This document shows, piece by piece, positions 13,321 through 25,935 of a stretch of 64,000 nucleotides of DNA (position 1 is its first letter; each line of letters begins with the position of its first letter). The translations under genes were made by a program, and so were the position numbers. A model generated the notes under the pieces. The model was not told the origin of the DNA. It saw only the letters and a list, made by a program, of their open reading frames with translations, and ran no database searches. Origin of the DNA: Formicarius rufipectus (taxonomy: Eukaryota; Chordata; Aves; Passeriformes; Formicariidae); NCBI GenBank assembly GCA_013399695.1, contig VXAU01004440.1:405415-469414 (forward strand). The letters are read 5' to 3'.

Positions 13321-16300
13321 TTAGTCTTCCATTTGCTGCCATTGTGCTCACAGACAGCCTTATTGCCTGGTATTCCTAACCAATTTCTGCTCTGACACAG
13401 TGGATTACTATTACAAACTGATTATTGTTTTGTTAGAAGTGTGGTAGTTGTCATTCTTCTCCATCTTGGGTTGGTTTTTATCTTAATATAAATTATTTTT
13501 CATTTTAGTCTTGAAGTATTTTTTTTCCCTACAACATTTTGTGCGTGTGAATCTATAACAGTGGTATTAACTGGTATTAATACTTTCAGATATTTATATA
13601 TATTTGATTTGAAACACAAACCGTATTGTTACTCACCATCATTCTTCAAGCTTCTATTCTAAAGCTTGGCACAATATTATTAAGAAAATGTATTAAGGAG
13701 ATTTTCTTTCTTCCTTTGCTTATCCTGATTTAACACTTGAAATTACTTCAAATACAGATTCTTTTGAGAGAAAAAAAATTCTGACTTAAAAAATAAATCA
13801 TGCATGAATGAAGAATATTAAAAGGTCATAAAAGTCAGGAAGCTAACAGAAGATATTGGAGGCAATGTTACAGTGCAGAAGGAAATTGAAACTTTTTTTT
13901 AATCAAGAGATGTATCATTTGGATGAAAAACACATTAGAGATGGATATGTTAGAACCTCTTTATTTATTTATTTACCTTTCTGGTTTGGTTCAGGAATTT
14001 AACATATGTACCCTGTTGCTCTGAATTCCTTTTGCTTGCAACAGGAATACCTCATCCCAATTGGTAGTCTGTTGCGTTTTACGCAGATGCATAAGGAAGC
14101 AGCTGAGTCCCCACATTGCAAAGCCCAGAAGTTCAGGTTCTTCCTATTGTTATGCTCAGGATGGAAAAAACACACGACACCGGGCCTAAAATGGTTTAGG
14201 GAATGCATCTTCAGCTCAGTCTGTGCATGTTAGCAAGATACTTGGCTCACCACGCCACAACATTCAGCAGAAACTAATGATGATTTTAGAGAATTGAGAA
14301 GATAAAGTTGTTATAAGGAAATTTAGTTTTTACACTCATTATGAGACACTCTAAGCATTTCAGAAAAAAAAAAAAGCGAGTAGGGTACTTTTACCAAATC
14401 AAAAGTTAGTTTTGTGTGAATATTTTGAGTCAACATTTCTAAGTGCATGAGTCAAATGACACTTGAAACTTCAGGCAAGTGCAGTAGCACAATCTGTTGT
14501 TGAAGAAATGGTAAGAGACTGAGAACTTAAATGAAGACCTTTTCAATTTCCCCCTCCCCTGCTCTGAGAAGTGCTTAAAACCAGAGGTGCTGGAAACATT
14601 GAAGAAACAAGTAAGAATTATCTGCAACAGAACTTGCTGAATAACACTGGATTGCAGTGTAAGAAACGATGAGCCTTTCATATATCTAACCATTAGGTCA
14701 GGTTTATACATATTTAGGTTCACTGACTTGGAGGCAAAAAGAACATTCTAAAGTTATTTTTTCTTTTCAAAAAAGAGTTCATGGATTTTATTTGCCTTCT
14801 AGCGAAAACAGATGTCAGAATCTCGCCAGCTGCGAAGAAATAGTTGTCATCTTCCAGTGACTTTAACTAGCACAAAATTTGGGAGGAGACTACCATCATT
14901 CAGTAGTCCTGTGGTCCCAGGATCTCCAGGCATGACCACAGAGTGTGTGCTGGGTGGTAACTGCTGTGGCATCTTAGACAGGTGGTCAAATACCCCTGTG
15001 GGTGGGCTGATCAGTTAGCACCTTTGCCTCAGTCTGCATTTGATGTGAATATAGGGTGTATCTTCAGAATTTAGTGCTCAGACTTCAGCTTAAAGTAAAT
15101 ATGATTTCCCTGTGAGAGGATGAACAGAAACAAAAATATAGAAATATTTCATAGATCCAAAAAGACAGAAATGTAGAGGTTTTGTACTCACTCACTGCAT
15201 GCTTAAGTAAATTCTTTCTCAAAACCAATGTAATTTACAGAAAATTGTATTTCAAGGACAAAAATAGAAAGTCCTGTACATAAATTGGGGGTAATTCTGA
15301 AAATTCCAAATATAGAATAAAGAAGTTCTGTATTTTTGCATTAATTAATCAGTTTATTTGGTGTGTTTTGCCTCAAGTGGACTTGATTGATGTTTGGAGG
15401 AAATCTTAAATGTAAGTTTTATCAGATGCTTGTTAAATCAAAGAAAATTAAGCAGCATTTCCCATACTACTTCCCAAGTCTGCCACATGAAATCTAGAGA
15501 AAATGGAGATTTGCTATGGCACCAGAGTCTGCAGTAACAGTGTGGAGAGTGTTTATTCATCTTCCTTAGCATATGATTTAAAACCCTTAGTGAAACTACC
15601 TGAAAGTGTAAGTGCTTAAATCTCAAAATGCTTCATGGCATATCATGCTCACCTTCTCATGTACATAACATTTTGTGAGCTCCTGGGATGCTTAGACCTG
15701 AAGAAGGTCTGAAATTCACCTCCTTATGAAGTTTAAGCTTGCAGACTCCCATTGCTTCATTTTAGTCTTTCCATGAGCCCAAACAGTTTCCTGGCTCATG
15801 TATAATGGTGACCTCATTTATCAAGTTCACTGTCTTACACAGCCAACTGGTTTGAAGAATGTAGAGGTGTACCTAGAAGGGGACAGAGCAGTTCTTAAGG
15901 TGGAGTTTCAGCCCCAGCTGCTTGTGGTAAGCCCTACACGTGGCCATCCCAGCTTCCCTGCCTCTCTTAGCCTAGTTTTGGTACAGTCTTCAGGACTATC
16001 AGAAGCTTGAAGGTGCCCGCTTAGGCCAACTTTGTCCATAAGCTGACACCTTAATCCTAGCCACTACTATTAGATTCTTATCTCCACCATATCATCCTAC
16101 TGTTGGAACACTTTCTAACTGTCCTTTAAATGACATTACGTACATTGGTCTCACGGGGTTCATTGTCTCTTCTTCCTAAGCAAGGAATTAGGTAGGAACT
16201 GTTATGACTTGTGTGGGCAATTTGTTAAAAGCTGTTTGCTATGATAACTTGCTGGAGGAGTTTTCAGTGGAAGCAGAAATGTGGTGAGGTTTGTGAGGGC

Positions 16301-18944
16301 TTTTATTTCCTGTGGGCATCCTCTGGCCTCAAGTCTGGGACCAGAGTGTTACTGTAGCTCAAGGGATCTCAAAACATGATCTCTGACTATTGTGAAATGT
16401 CTCAGTTCTGTCCTGATGATGTCAGGTTGTTGTCTTTGGGAAAAACCTTGCCCAAATTCTGCATTCTGTGGATTCCTTTGGTTGTAGGACAGGAGGGACA
16501 AGTCATCTTTATATAGCACTGGGTGGAGGAGGCAGAGCTTCCTCATACATATCTACTGAAGATTGTTGTGGTAACATGGGGAGATAATGAGGGACATTCC
16601 TGGGGAGCTCTGCTATCCCTCACCACAACATCCCACCAATATTTGTGGCAGTAGTGGCAGATTTCCTGCTTAATTCTTTCATAAGAAAGACAAACTGAGC
16701 AAACTTGGGTTGGATTTCAAAAAACCTTTCGGTTGGGGCTTCCTTTCTGCAAAATGAAAACACATCTGCTGCTGATTAAGTGGAGGGCAAAGAGATGATA
16801 CTGATGTTTTGCTTTTGTTCTGTTCTCTAAATTCAGTTTTATGTGGTGGCCTTTTATTATAGTGAGGCTCTTGCACCAGTGTTGATGCTGTGGCACGTGT
16901 GCACTGTGTGCAGAAACGCAATGCAATGACGCTCGTGTCTCCTGCATCTCATTTCTGAGTGGTTTTTAGTCTGCCACATGTAAACAAATACCCAGAGAGT
17001 AAATTTAGTTTCTCAGAACCAAAAATGTGTTTGTTCCTGCAAGTATTTGGAAATACTTTTTGATCTGCATTTTTATTCTTAACCATCAAATGTACTGACA
17101 AGTCATTATTGTAGCCCCAAAATTATCTATGTGAAAATGTAAACATAAACAATCATTTCTGCTCCAATTTATTATTTTTCCCTCCATTTTTTTCAGCGTA
17201 AAGTTGTTGTATCACAAGCAGTAATTTCTGTCATACTTTGATTTGTGCTCTAAAATATTCTTATTAGGTGACTTGCAATGTTTAGTTGTCCGGATTGCCC
17301 AGATTTAGTATTTTTAAGATCTAAATTCTGCTCACATTTAGTCTCAGTACATCAATAAAATATGAATGGATTAGATAATGAAGCAATAACACTAATTTAT
17401 GTCAAAGAATATAGGCTATTGTTTACGAGTTTGCCAAAGTGTTAAAATACTTTATCTATAGAAAGAATTCTTCTTCTCCCTTGCTGGGAAATAAATAGTG
17501 CCTCAGGAATGCTCTGTCATGGGAGCCTCCTACCATGTAATGAATGGGAGGAGACAGGGCTGTGAAGGTTTTCTACTCTGGAAAATATTTATTTGGTGAC
17601 ATAGCTTTTATTGCTAGTCTTTGGCTTTTTAGTGCTAAGGACTAAATTTTACCCTCCTGTCTGGATGTGAGACACCCTAAATTCAGGGAAGTTATCATAT
17701 TTCAGTCCAGAGCTACAAGTGGGCTTTGGATAAATAGAAGATAGCTTATGAGGGATGAGGAGTTCTGTCTTTGATATAGCAAAATGTAGGGAGGAGAGGC
17801 TGAAGAGCTGGAGTGTTGGCAGCTTAAATCTGTTTAGTGACCATAACCCAGGGAGGCAGTGATGGCTGTGGTGTTCTTCATCTGCAAATGATACTCTTCA
17901 TCTCTGTGCTCTTCCCTTGTCTTGGACTGGTTTTTGCTGGGGCTGCTTCATCCTCTGGCAAGAAGATTGTCAGTCTCTCTTAATGATATGTATTCTTATC
18001 CACTTCAGTATTTAAACTTCACCACACTTCAAAACAAGCTGTTTTACACCTGACCGATTTGCTTTTGAAATTTCCCATTGGTAATGGTGGGAAATTGCTA
18101 ATGTGTGTCACCCTGGCTAATGATTGTGTACTCTCAATGCTCTTGAAGATAACTAAAGTGTGAATTGCTGTTGCTTTTTTGTTTGCTTGGTTAGTCATTC
18201 TTAATGCAGAAAACTGTATAAAAAGTTTGCAGATACAGTCCAATAAAAGACTTCTTCCTCTTCCTGTGGATGCCTTGATTCCTATGTATTGTCTACTTGT
18301 GTTTATAAAATGCTAACATCTGAGCAGTCATGATTTCAAAGAGAAGTATTTTGGAACACAGAAAATTGAGCCAAATTGTGCCTGAGTTTGTGCTCTGTGG
18401 AGCTCTGGTGCTTTGTGCTGGGTTCAAGGGAATTGTAAGGAGTATTTTGCCTACTAATTTCAACAGCTTTGTCTGTGAAACAAAGATCTCAAAGTATCTT
18501 ACTGACCCAGCAAATCCCAAATTTAATCTGACTGTTGGATGACTACTCTGCCTGTTGGAGGACCAGCTTGGGTTTTTTCCTCATAATTGCCATTTCCCCC
18601 AAAGTGACTTTTTTTTTTTCCCTGTGTGAAAAAAATAAAGGGTGGAGAAAACCCAACTGCATCTTCTTCCTATGTACTAAATATATGATTTGTAATTGAA
18701 TAAGTTTAAGTATGCAAGATCACAATAGCCCTATGAATGCGTATTTCTAAGTTTGTTTTTAAATTAAAGATATTATTAATAGGAAAACTAACTGGATGGG
18801 TATTTTATTTTTTAAAATCATTACATTCATTCAATTTAGATACAGAATGGCAAAATCATTGTATGCAGAAATTATTTTTATCTGCAAAAGAATTAGGTAT
18901 AGCTCTAGTTATTAAGTTAGACTTTAATAATATTTTTCCATCTT

Positions 18945-19152
18945 TAAGTAATATTGCAATTCTTAGTAGTGTCTTTCATCCAGTAATCACAGAGCATTAT
19001 ATATGCCTTAAAAAGGAAAGGAAGAATCATTACAGATTAGTAAACTGAGATGTAAGGAATCTAAATTACTTGCTTGGGGTAGCAGAGTGATTTTGCAGTA
19101 CAGGGAGTGCAACCCGGCAGCCCTGACTCACCGGGCTTCTTTTATCCAGCAA
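18945..19152 (+). repeat. MIR-like CORE-SINE relic
   Basis: The order of blocks resembles an amniote MIR: GTCTTTCATCCAGTAATCACAGAGC, then ATTACAGATTAGTAAACTGAGATG (the ATTTTACAGATGRGGAAACTGAGG block), ACTTGCTTGGGGTAGCAGAGTGA (from ACTTGCCCAAGGTCACACAGYRA), a GTACAGGGAGTGCAACCCGG block and a CTGACTCACCGGGCTTCTTTTATCCA tail. It is more complete in its 3' half than the copy at 3033. Same sense as RBMS3; inactive and old. Confidence 0.65.
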
Positions 19153-21219
19153 ATAACTTCTAAAGGCCTTGGAAGGGATTCAGAGAAATCAAAACCCTCT
19201 TGAGGTGCGTTCTGGTTTTCTTGACTGAAAGAACTGTGGTGGCACAGACTTTGAACCTTATTGTCTGTCTTCATCTTCTGAGTTTACTGTTTTTTTCCCA
19301 TGCCGTTATGTTGCAAATAGAATATGTTGCCAAGTGTTGGGTAGTTGCTTCTACAGAAACAGTCTAGGAAGCTTTGGTACTGTGCAGAGGGGTTAGAAAA
19401 TATGTGCACTTTTACAGTTGTTTATTTTCTATTCGATGTCTAGGGAAAGACCTGACTATGTGGGGAAGCACCCAAAAGGAGCTCTGTCTTCCAGGCCTTC
19501 GTTGGGTGGATGGGAGATAGTCAATAGTTATGGCTGGATTCTGCAAGACCAGTGAATGCCCTATAGACTCAGTAAGAAAATTATAACTCGAGCTCCCTTG
19601 ACTGCAGCCTTTCTAAAATACATGAGATTTCTGTGTTGCCCATTTCAATGTTCATCTTTTATTCACTTTACGTTCCACCTGTCTGTGGTTGAGAAATACA
19701 TCTTACCTTCTGGTGCTGTTTCTCACTGCAGAAGCAAACGAAAGGCAGAAGAGTTGCTGTGACTTTTATCTAATTCTTTATATTATATTTTCCCTACCTG
19801 TCTGTTTTCTCTTCTACTGTGATGATTGCTTTTTGCTTAATATGGGATTTACTGTTCAGTCAGCTCCAAAATTCCATCAACAGGCTGAAAGTTGGTGGCA
19901 TCCCCTCATCATTTCTATAATTGACCAGTAAATACCCTCCAGGTCTCAAATATTACTTCTTTGTACAGTAGGGTGTAGAGAGAACAGTGTTTTGCTCATG
20001 TGAGCTGTAAACTGGTATTTGCACAATTTATTTGTATTTACTTTATTTTCTCAATTGGGAGCTGAGGGAATTGGGTAGCAATTGGGCACTAAGCGAGATG
20101 AATCTAGCAGCTGGAAAACACTCTGTTCAGAGGGAAATGGGTAGTGTGTGTTCATAATTGCTTAAATAACACATGTTTTAATGCAGGAATGTGTGTCCTA
20201 CTCATTTTTTAATGTAAAATATGCACTATGATAGGAAAAATCAGCATATCAGTGTTAATGGGGAATCTTTCCAAGACTTTTGAGTGGATAAAAGAGTACA
20301 AATTTGGGATAGCCAGAGGTGACTACAAACAAATTGGCTGGTCCATTAGCATAGCTGTCCAGCTGCATCCTAGGCTCAGAGGCCACTCCAAAACCACAAG
20401 CCCAGCCACCTCAGAAACTTGCCAAGCAGCCAGCTGCTGCTAATAAAGCAGACTCTACAACTTGGCATCTGGGGCCTGTGATTCCAATCCAAAAGGAATT
20501 GTATGTGAAAAATATGTGAAATTTGTCTTTTTAAGTAGTGTTTAGCTTTGAAAGAAAAATACTTTAGGCTAAACTTGGAGCAAGTGAAAAACTACACGAG
20601 TCGTTGGTTGCCATGAGAGGATAAATACTGTCCTTGTGTAAAGAGGTTGGATGTTGGAAGGAGGAGTGTTGATCATTTAGTATCGAAGAGGCTTCTGGTT
20701 CAGCATTTCTGGGTTTAGTTAGAAAGACCAAGGTATCTCATTATTCATGCTTAGCCGCGTGCACTTCCACGGGACACTTTGTTTCAGGGAGCTGAACTGT
20801 AGGGTTTAAGCACAAGGGTGCATTCCTGAGACTGGCTAAGAATTAAGCACATTAATTTCTTACTTTTAAATAATAAAAAGAGGGAAATTTCATTCGTTTT
20901 TCGAAGATGAAAACAAATCCTATTTAGCCATCCATACTAAATTAATAAGCTGCTGAGAATGATCTACAAACCAGTTCATTCCCCACGTACTCCCCACTGA
21001 ATAATGAAGCATGAGAATTGAAAAATGAGTTGGTTGCGTTGGTTATTTGAAAAATTAATGGCAAAACCAGCTCTGAATTCCAACTTCCTTTTGAAGTGAA
21101 ACACAGATTTTGCCCAATGCTTTTTTTTTCCTAGATCCGCAGGTCCTGTGCTTGGTTGTGTTGGCAAAACCCCTTTCCCAGATTTCTACAGCTGGTGTCA
21201 GGGTGTTTTGAGCCAGTCT

Positions 21220-21330
21220 TGACAGACTCTCGTGGCAGAGAAGTTAAGTGCTTTGCCCCTAGCCATGGTGGGGTCCAGCATCAGAGCAAGGCACAAATTT
21301 CCTTCCTCTGAGTGCACAGGTGGCTCCCCA
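21220..21330 (+). repeat. Possible MIR-like core fragment
   Basis: GAGAAGTTAAGTGCTTTGCCCCTAGCCATGG at 21238-21268 resembles the MIR core (GAGGTTAAGTGACTTGCCCAAGG), followed by CATCAGAGCAAGGCACAAATTTCC, which could be the end of the core. The flanks show no further match, so this may be chance similarity. Confidence 0.3.
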
Positions 21331-24300
21331 GGCAAAGCCCCACTATCCTGTAGCAAGTGGTCCATATTTGGGATCATCACCAGGTTGCCATTCATTCTTT
21401 CACTCCAGCTGTTATGTGGAGTTTAACAAACCAGACCCTTTGCTCATCTGGAGGTAAAAGGCGTGCTTCTGCAATCAGTCATACACTCAGTGGCTCGGGG
21501 AACTAGAATTTGGAGCTTTCTTCTGATCTGAAGCTTTTAGTCTGGCAACCGACCAGAAGATGTCATCAACCTCAGTACAGGCAATTTTGTAATTGTCCTG
21601 TGGATGGTGTTCTGGAGTATTGATATGCATGGAAATTACTGTGGGCTGCTGTGGCTGAGATTTATTAGTGAAGAGAGTTTGGAGTATAGCAGGGCTTGCT
21701 GGGCTGAGAAGATCAGCATCCTCCAAAGTGGAGTGGGGCTGGCTCTCTGCCCACCCCAAATGCATCTCCCAGGGTGCTGCTGTGAACCCAGGCACCCGTG
21801 TGTGCCTGTTGTCTGAGCAGCTCTTACTGGAGAGACAAACTCTCCGATGCCTCATCCTCTGTGTATACTGAAACCTTTTTCTTTTTTTTTTTTCAATAGT
21901 TGTGGCCTTAAAATTGGTCTAACTGTACTTCGTGATCATTTTTGCATCCCAGTTCAGCTGGCTGAGGGATAAAATGTCTAAAGTTTAAATTAGAATTAGG
22001 CCCTCAGTGCTCTCCTCTGTGTAAGAATAAAGATCTTAGAATGAAAATTGTTCTTTGTATTTCAGAGGTATATTTCCACTTTTTTTTTTTTTTTACTTCT
22101 TGCTTATTAAGTTGATGTGAGAATAGGACATTTACTCATTATCCCCTGCTAAGACATATATAATAATATCAATGAATAATTAAAGTACATAGTGCTTTAT
22201 TGGCTTTTGGAAAAATCTTTTGTTGCTTTATATCATTTATGTGCATTCATTGTGTATGGTAAACTTGGAGATTAAGGGGAAAGCAGTAAGAATGTTATCT
22301 TGACATTTATTTATACCTTAGGAATGCTCCAAATATGCAAGATTACCATGGGATATTTCCTGAGCTCTTAGTATATTAAAGCCAAATGTGTTATACACAC
22401 TCATAGCTCTTCCATGGCCCTGCAGTGCACGGAGTTTTAAATATGCTTTCAGCCAGGATGTTTGAAGGTGTAGCTGCCTGTGTGTTTACTAGAGGTCCTA
22501 TTCCCTGCATTGTTATCCAGCTGGGCCATGGCTGTGTCCTGGAGCTGATTTCCAGGATGTGACCCCAGCACTGGGGCTCAGTCGAGGTGTGGTTCCCTGT
22601 GCTGGTACTCAGGGCTGCTACTTCAGCTCTCTGGTTCTGGGAATGACATTGAAGCTCAGAGGGGTGGGGATTACTCAGTGATAAAATGTGTGTGCAGAGA
22701 AATATGATCTGTATGCATTAAATGCTTTTGATTGTCAGCAAAAGTATCTATGCAGAGACTTGGGAAAGGAAGCTCATTGCCCTTCCTCTTTTACTGTAGA
22801 AGAGAGTGAATGTCATGACTTGCTAGCACAGAGATCAAACTATTGAAGTGTTTTTTCCTTTTAATGGCTCCTACTTGAGTCACATTACAACCAGGCAAGA
22901 CTGCAGAGGACTTCTGATGTCTTGACACTCGATGCTGTATTCCCCCTCTCCTGGTTTAAAAGGGAGAAACTGGGAAGTAGGAAGGAGAAGGCAGCAGCAA
23001 AGGCATTGCTGCAAGTGTCTCATTTCATTCATCATAACCTCTGGGCTTCACCAGTCACTGATGCTCCCCTTATGTTCTCCAACCTTCTTTGGTTCTTCTA
23101 AATAATGGGACTTGTTTGAAAGAGTTTAGAGCTACTAATTAAAAAGTATCCAACTACCAAGACTGTGATTTTGTGTGCGCATGATTATAAGGACAAAAGT
23201 AGGGCCACTGAAATTAAGCGGGCAGTTGATTATCATGATCAGAATTACTTTCAGACTTAAGTATTTTCTCTGTTCAAGGCCTAAATGCAGAACAAGCATA
23301 TTAGAAGTCACTGAAGTGTTATTGCTACTATAATGAAAATTGCAGATGTTTTGCTTTTATTAGTCCATTAGCATAACATGGTTAACTTAGCATTGGCCCA
23401 ACATTTACCTGCTGTTGTCACCACACATAAAGCAAGCAGAATATGCTGATCAGCTTGTGGAAATGGGATTTCCCCCTTCTCAGCAGATGGCTACATTCCT
23501 GGAGCTCTGACTCCAGTTCCCCTGGCCGCCTGTCTGCAGCTCAGCCCTCAGCATCCCCCAGTCGCTACAAGTTCACGTCTAGAGCTGAACTTTTCTGCAT
23601 AGGTCACAGTGGTGACAGGATGACCTCCTCCGTTCAATGATTCTTCTATTTTCCTTGCAAGCACTCTGTGCTATGAGTAAATACTCTGGTTGTCAGAGCA
23701 CCAAGGATGGTTGCAACAACTGAAGTTCCCTGTTGTTGCCTCAGATCAGAGGTTTTTAGGTAATTTTTATAGTATGTGTGCATCTTTTTTCATAATGTGT
23801 ATTTTCCATGGAGTTAGGGGAGAGGAGAGTATTGTTCTCATTGTGAGAATGCCTCCTTTTAAAAGTGATATTTCTCAGTTGTTGTGTGTGGTTTGTGGTT
23901 GTTCAGAAGTGGGTTAGGTTCTGAGAACAGAAGGCCTGATCATCTTTTCCAGACCCTGTTTCTCGATTGTGAAAGACATCTGTAACAAGAGTGTCTTTTC
24001 AGGCTGCTTTGGATTTTTTTTTCTCTCTTAGGCTGGCCAACTCTCTGCCCCGTGACTGTGAATGCACTGGGTAGTCCTCATGTTTAGGAAAGACTAACTA
24101 GGGTTCTGGCATCAGCTTCTGTACCTCTGGCTAGATATTCTAATTTGTGCCTTAAAGTACTCTTAGAGCAGATTGCGTTTAACTTCTTTCTTTAATACTA
24201 GTCCCTCCCTGAGTATCTGTCATTTCAGTGCCTTATTTGGTGATCTAGATAAAATAGGCTTATATCTAGTTACTTTAATTCCAAATTAAAAAAAAAAAAA

Positions 24301-24521
24301 AGGTAAAATAATGTGCTTCGTAGCCACGGCTAAACCCAAAAATGCAGGTCCTGTTTTGCATTTTTGAAAGGCATTACTGGCTGGGAGTGGGTGCAGATGC
24401 CAGAGGAGTGGGCAGCTGGAGGTGGTCGGGGAGGTCAGGGCATGCATAGCATAGTGGTGGTGTCACCCAGGTAGAGCATGTGAGTGTGCCATGCTTTTGC
24501 CTCTTCCATTAACAGCCTTTT

Positions 24522-24543
24522 TGTTTTGCTCTGTTTCCAGCAG
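24522..24543 (+). promoter_or_regulatory. RBMS3: Splice acceptor with tandem NAGNAG
   Basis: A pyrimidine-rich tract (TTTTTGTTTTGCTCTGTTTC) leads into CAGCAG at 24538-24543. Splicing after the first CAG starts the exon at 24541 with a Gln codon. Splicing after the second starts it at 24544 and removes that Gln without changing frame. The upstream junction is phase 0, because the exon begins with a whole codon. Confidence 0.85.
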
Positions 24544-24710
24544 TCCTATGCACCAGCTCCCCACCCCATGGCTCCTCCCAGCCCCAGCACAAACAGCAGC
24601 AACAACAGCAGCAACAACAGCAGCGGAGAGCAGTTGAGTAAAACCAACCTGTACATTCGAGGCCTTCCACCCGGCACCACTGACCAGGACCTTATCAAGC
24701 TGTGCCAGCC
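24541..24710 (+). CDS. RBMS3: RBMS3 coding exon: linker and start of RRM1
   Basis: This exon belongs to an RNA-binding protein of the MSSP/RBMS family, whose members bind A/U-rich single-stranded RNA or DNA; RBMS3 is mainly cytoplasmic and is linked to mRNA control of fibrosis and chondrogenic genes. The 170 nt encode 56 whole codons plus two bases (CC) of a proline. In order they give a Pro/Ser-rich start (SYAPAPHPMAPPSPST), an Asn/Ser repeat, GEQLSKT, then the RRM1 opening NLYIRGLP (RNP2 motif, aromatic Tyr at 24652-24654) and the first helix, TTDQDLIKLCQP. The GTTDQDLIKLCQP wording and the APAPHP start fit RBMS3 rather than RBMS1 or RBMS2 as I remember them. The acceptor and donor (GTAAGT) are strong. 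The exon is not a multiple of three, so skipping it would shift the frame. Identification is by recalled homology. Confidence 0.95.
24592..24624 (+). repeat. RBMS3: 12-bp coding repeat, Asn-Asn-Ser-Ser
   Basis: AACAACAGCAGC is repeated perfectly twice (24601-24624) after a 9-bp partial copy (AACAGCAGC, 24592-24600). It encodes NSS-NNSS-NNSS between the Pro-rich segment and RRM1. The codons are identical in every unit, so it can change length by slippage in whole 12-bp or 3-bp steps. As I recall, the human protein has one extra Ser here. Confidence 0.92.
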
Positions 24711-24716
24711 GTAAGT
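24711..24716 (+). promoter_or_regulatory. RBMS3: Splice donor GTAAGT
   Basis: GTAAGT directly follows CCAGCC and matches the U1 consensus exactly at intron positions +1 to +6. The intron interrupts a proline codon after its second base (phase 2), and the missing G is the first base of the exon at 51031. Confidence 0.9.
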
Positions 24717-25874
24717 GCTCCAAACCTTCCCAAAGACAGATTTTATAGTGATCTGTGGATCATAGCTTAGTGCACAACAAAACATGGGTGTTCCTCCCTC
24801 AATCTATCACATTTTATGATTGCTGTGTCACACGTTGCTGAGTTCAAAGATTGAGAAGGATGAAACCCACAGAAGGTGGTCTTGTAGCCGTATGATTAAC
24901 ATCTAGTTAACCGCAGTTCCACTGACAAATGATGATGTAGAAGTAGCACCTTCTACCTCCCTCTTTATCTTGAATCGTATTTGCAGATAGTACAGATAAA
25001 TATTGTTTTTATTGTGTTGTATTCCTGTTGAAACCAAAGAGGTAGCAAAAATAGCTCTTTGGTCCTCATGCATCATCAAAAGAACAACTTCCTAAAACAT
25101 TGCACCTTTCTACCCTTCTTCACCTGACTGAATGTAGTGGGCAATATGAATAGAAATGAGAACCTGATTGAATTTCCAGAGTCTTGGTTATTATTGATGA
25201 CTTGCGAGAAGGGAATAATCCAGTTGGAAATTCTGGCTGAGATCACCTGAGTGGAATTTAGGGTAACACTTTTTTTTTTTTTTTGTGTGTTGAAATAAGA
25301 ACAAGGAGAGATTTGAAAACTAAAAATCCACCCTTTTTATGATGCAGAACTGCAGTCTTTTTGCCATAGAATCATCTATTCCAAAAGGCAACAGCATCTC
25401 TGCTATTTGTTATCACAAATCAGCCTTTCAAATAGGGATGAATAGATGAAGTTTGGTCAAGTAAGGAACAGTCTGAGACTGATCTGCTGACTTGAATTCA
25501 AATGACTGTTATGTTGAAGCTTGCCATAGGAGTACCAATATAATGGGTTGTTACAATCATCTGTCATTCTACCTTTTCCAGTTTTGGTCAAAAACCCTGA
25601 AAGACTTCCCTGAGTGTGCTTTACGTGGACATACCTTGGCAGGACAGGAGCTAGCAGTCTTACTGAAGCCGTATCTGGACTTGAGTAAAATTGCACTAGT
25701 TTGAAACTCGTCCCTGTGACTTTCTCCTATTAAAACTACTGTAGGTAACACTGACTCACTGTTCACAGGAGTACAGTGTGCTGGTGATGTTTCATATTTC
25801 ATGCAAGCTGAATGTTGAGTGTACCTGTCTGACATTTGTACATTCATTGACACTTTAAAAATGTGACAGCCACA

Positions 25875-25935
25875 GATAATCCCAGTTCAAGGGCCAGATC
25901 CTCAGTAGGTATAAATTGATTGTAGTCTGCTGATG
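25875..25935. repeat. Possible amniote palindromic MITE scar
   Basis: GGGCCAGATCCTCAGTAGGTATAAATTG resembles the arm of a palindromic, non-autonomous DNA element common in turtle and crocodile genomes (GGGCCAGATCCTCAGCTGGTGTAAATC type). The matching opposite arm is not visible, so only one arm would remain. Based on recall of the consensus; chance similarity is possible. Confidence 0.35.

Larger units (their letters stand above)
1..24540 (+). other. RBMS3: RBMS3 upstream intron, 3' part (incomplete)
   Basis: This is non-coding sequence before the first visible RBMS3 exon; it ends in a pyrimidine-rich acceptor at 24540. The preceding exon, which carries the start codon, was looked for and not seen, so the intron begins outside the window. 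Recognisable contents are a MIR-like SINE (3033-3262), paired A/C-rich tracts (6106-6184, 6492-6615), a poly-A run (8588-8629), an ATTT repeat (11651-11676), a CR1 fragment (12900-13320), a second MIR-like SINE (18945-19152) and a doubtful third (21220-21330). The remaining stretches (1-3030, 3270-6100, 6620-12900, 13320-18940, 19160-24480) look like unique AT-rich intron. ORFs there are short, lack family signatures and appear on both strands at similar lengths. An unannotated non-coding RNA or alternative first exon cannot be excluded. Confidence 0.85.

Noticed and set aside
24484..24714. ORF starting at 24484 taken as the RBMS3 start
   Set aside because: The first 19 codons are the intron's pyrimidine tract and acceptor; the real coding part begins at 24541 and continues from an upstream exon.
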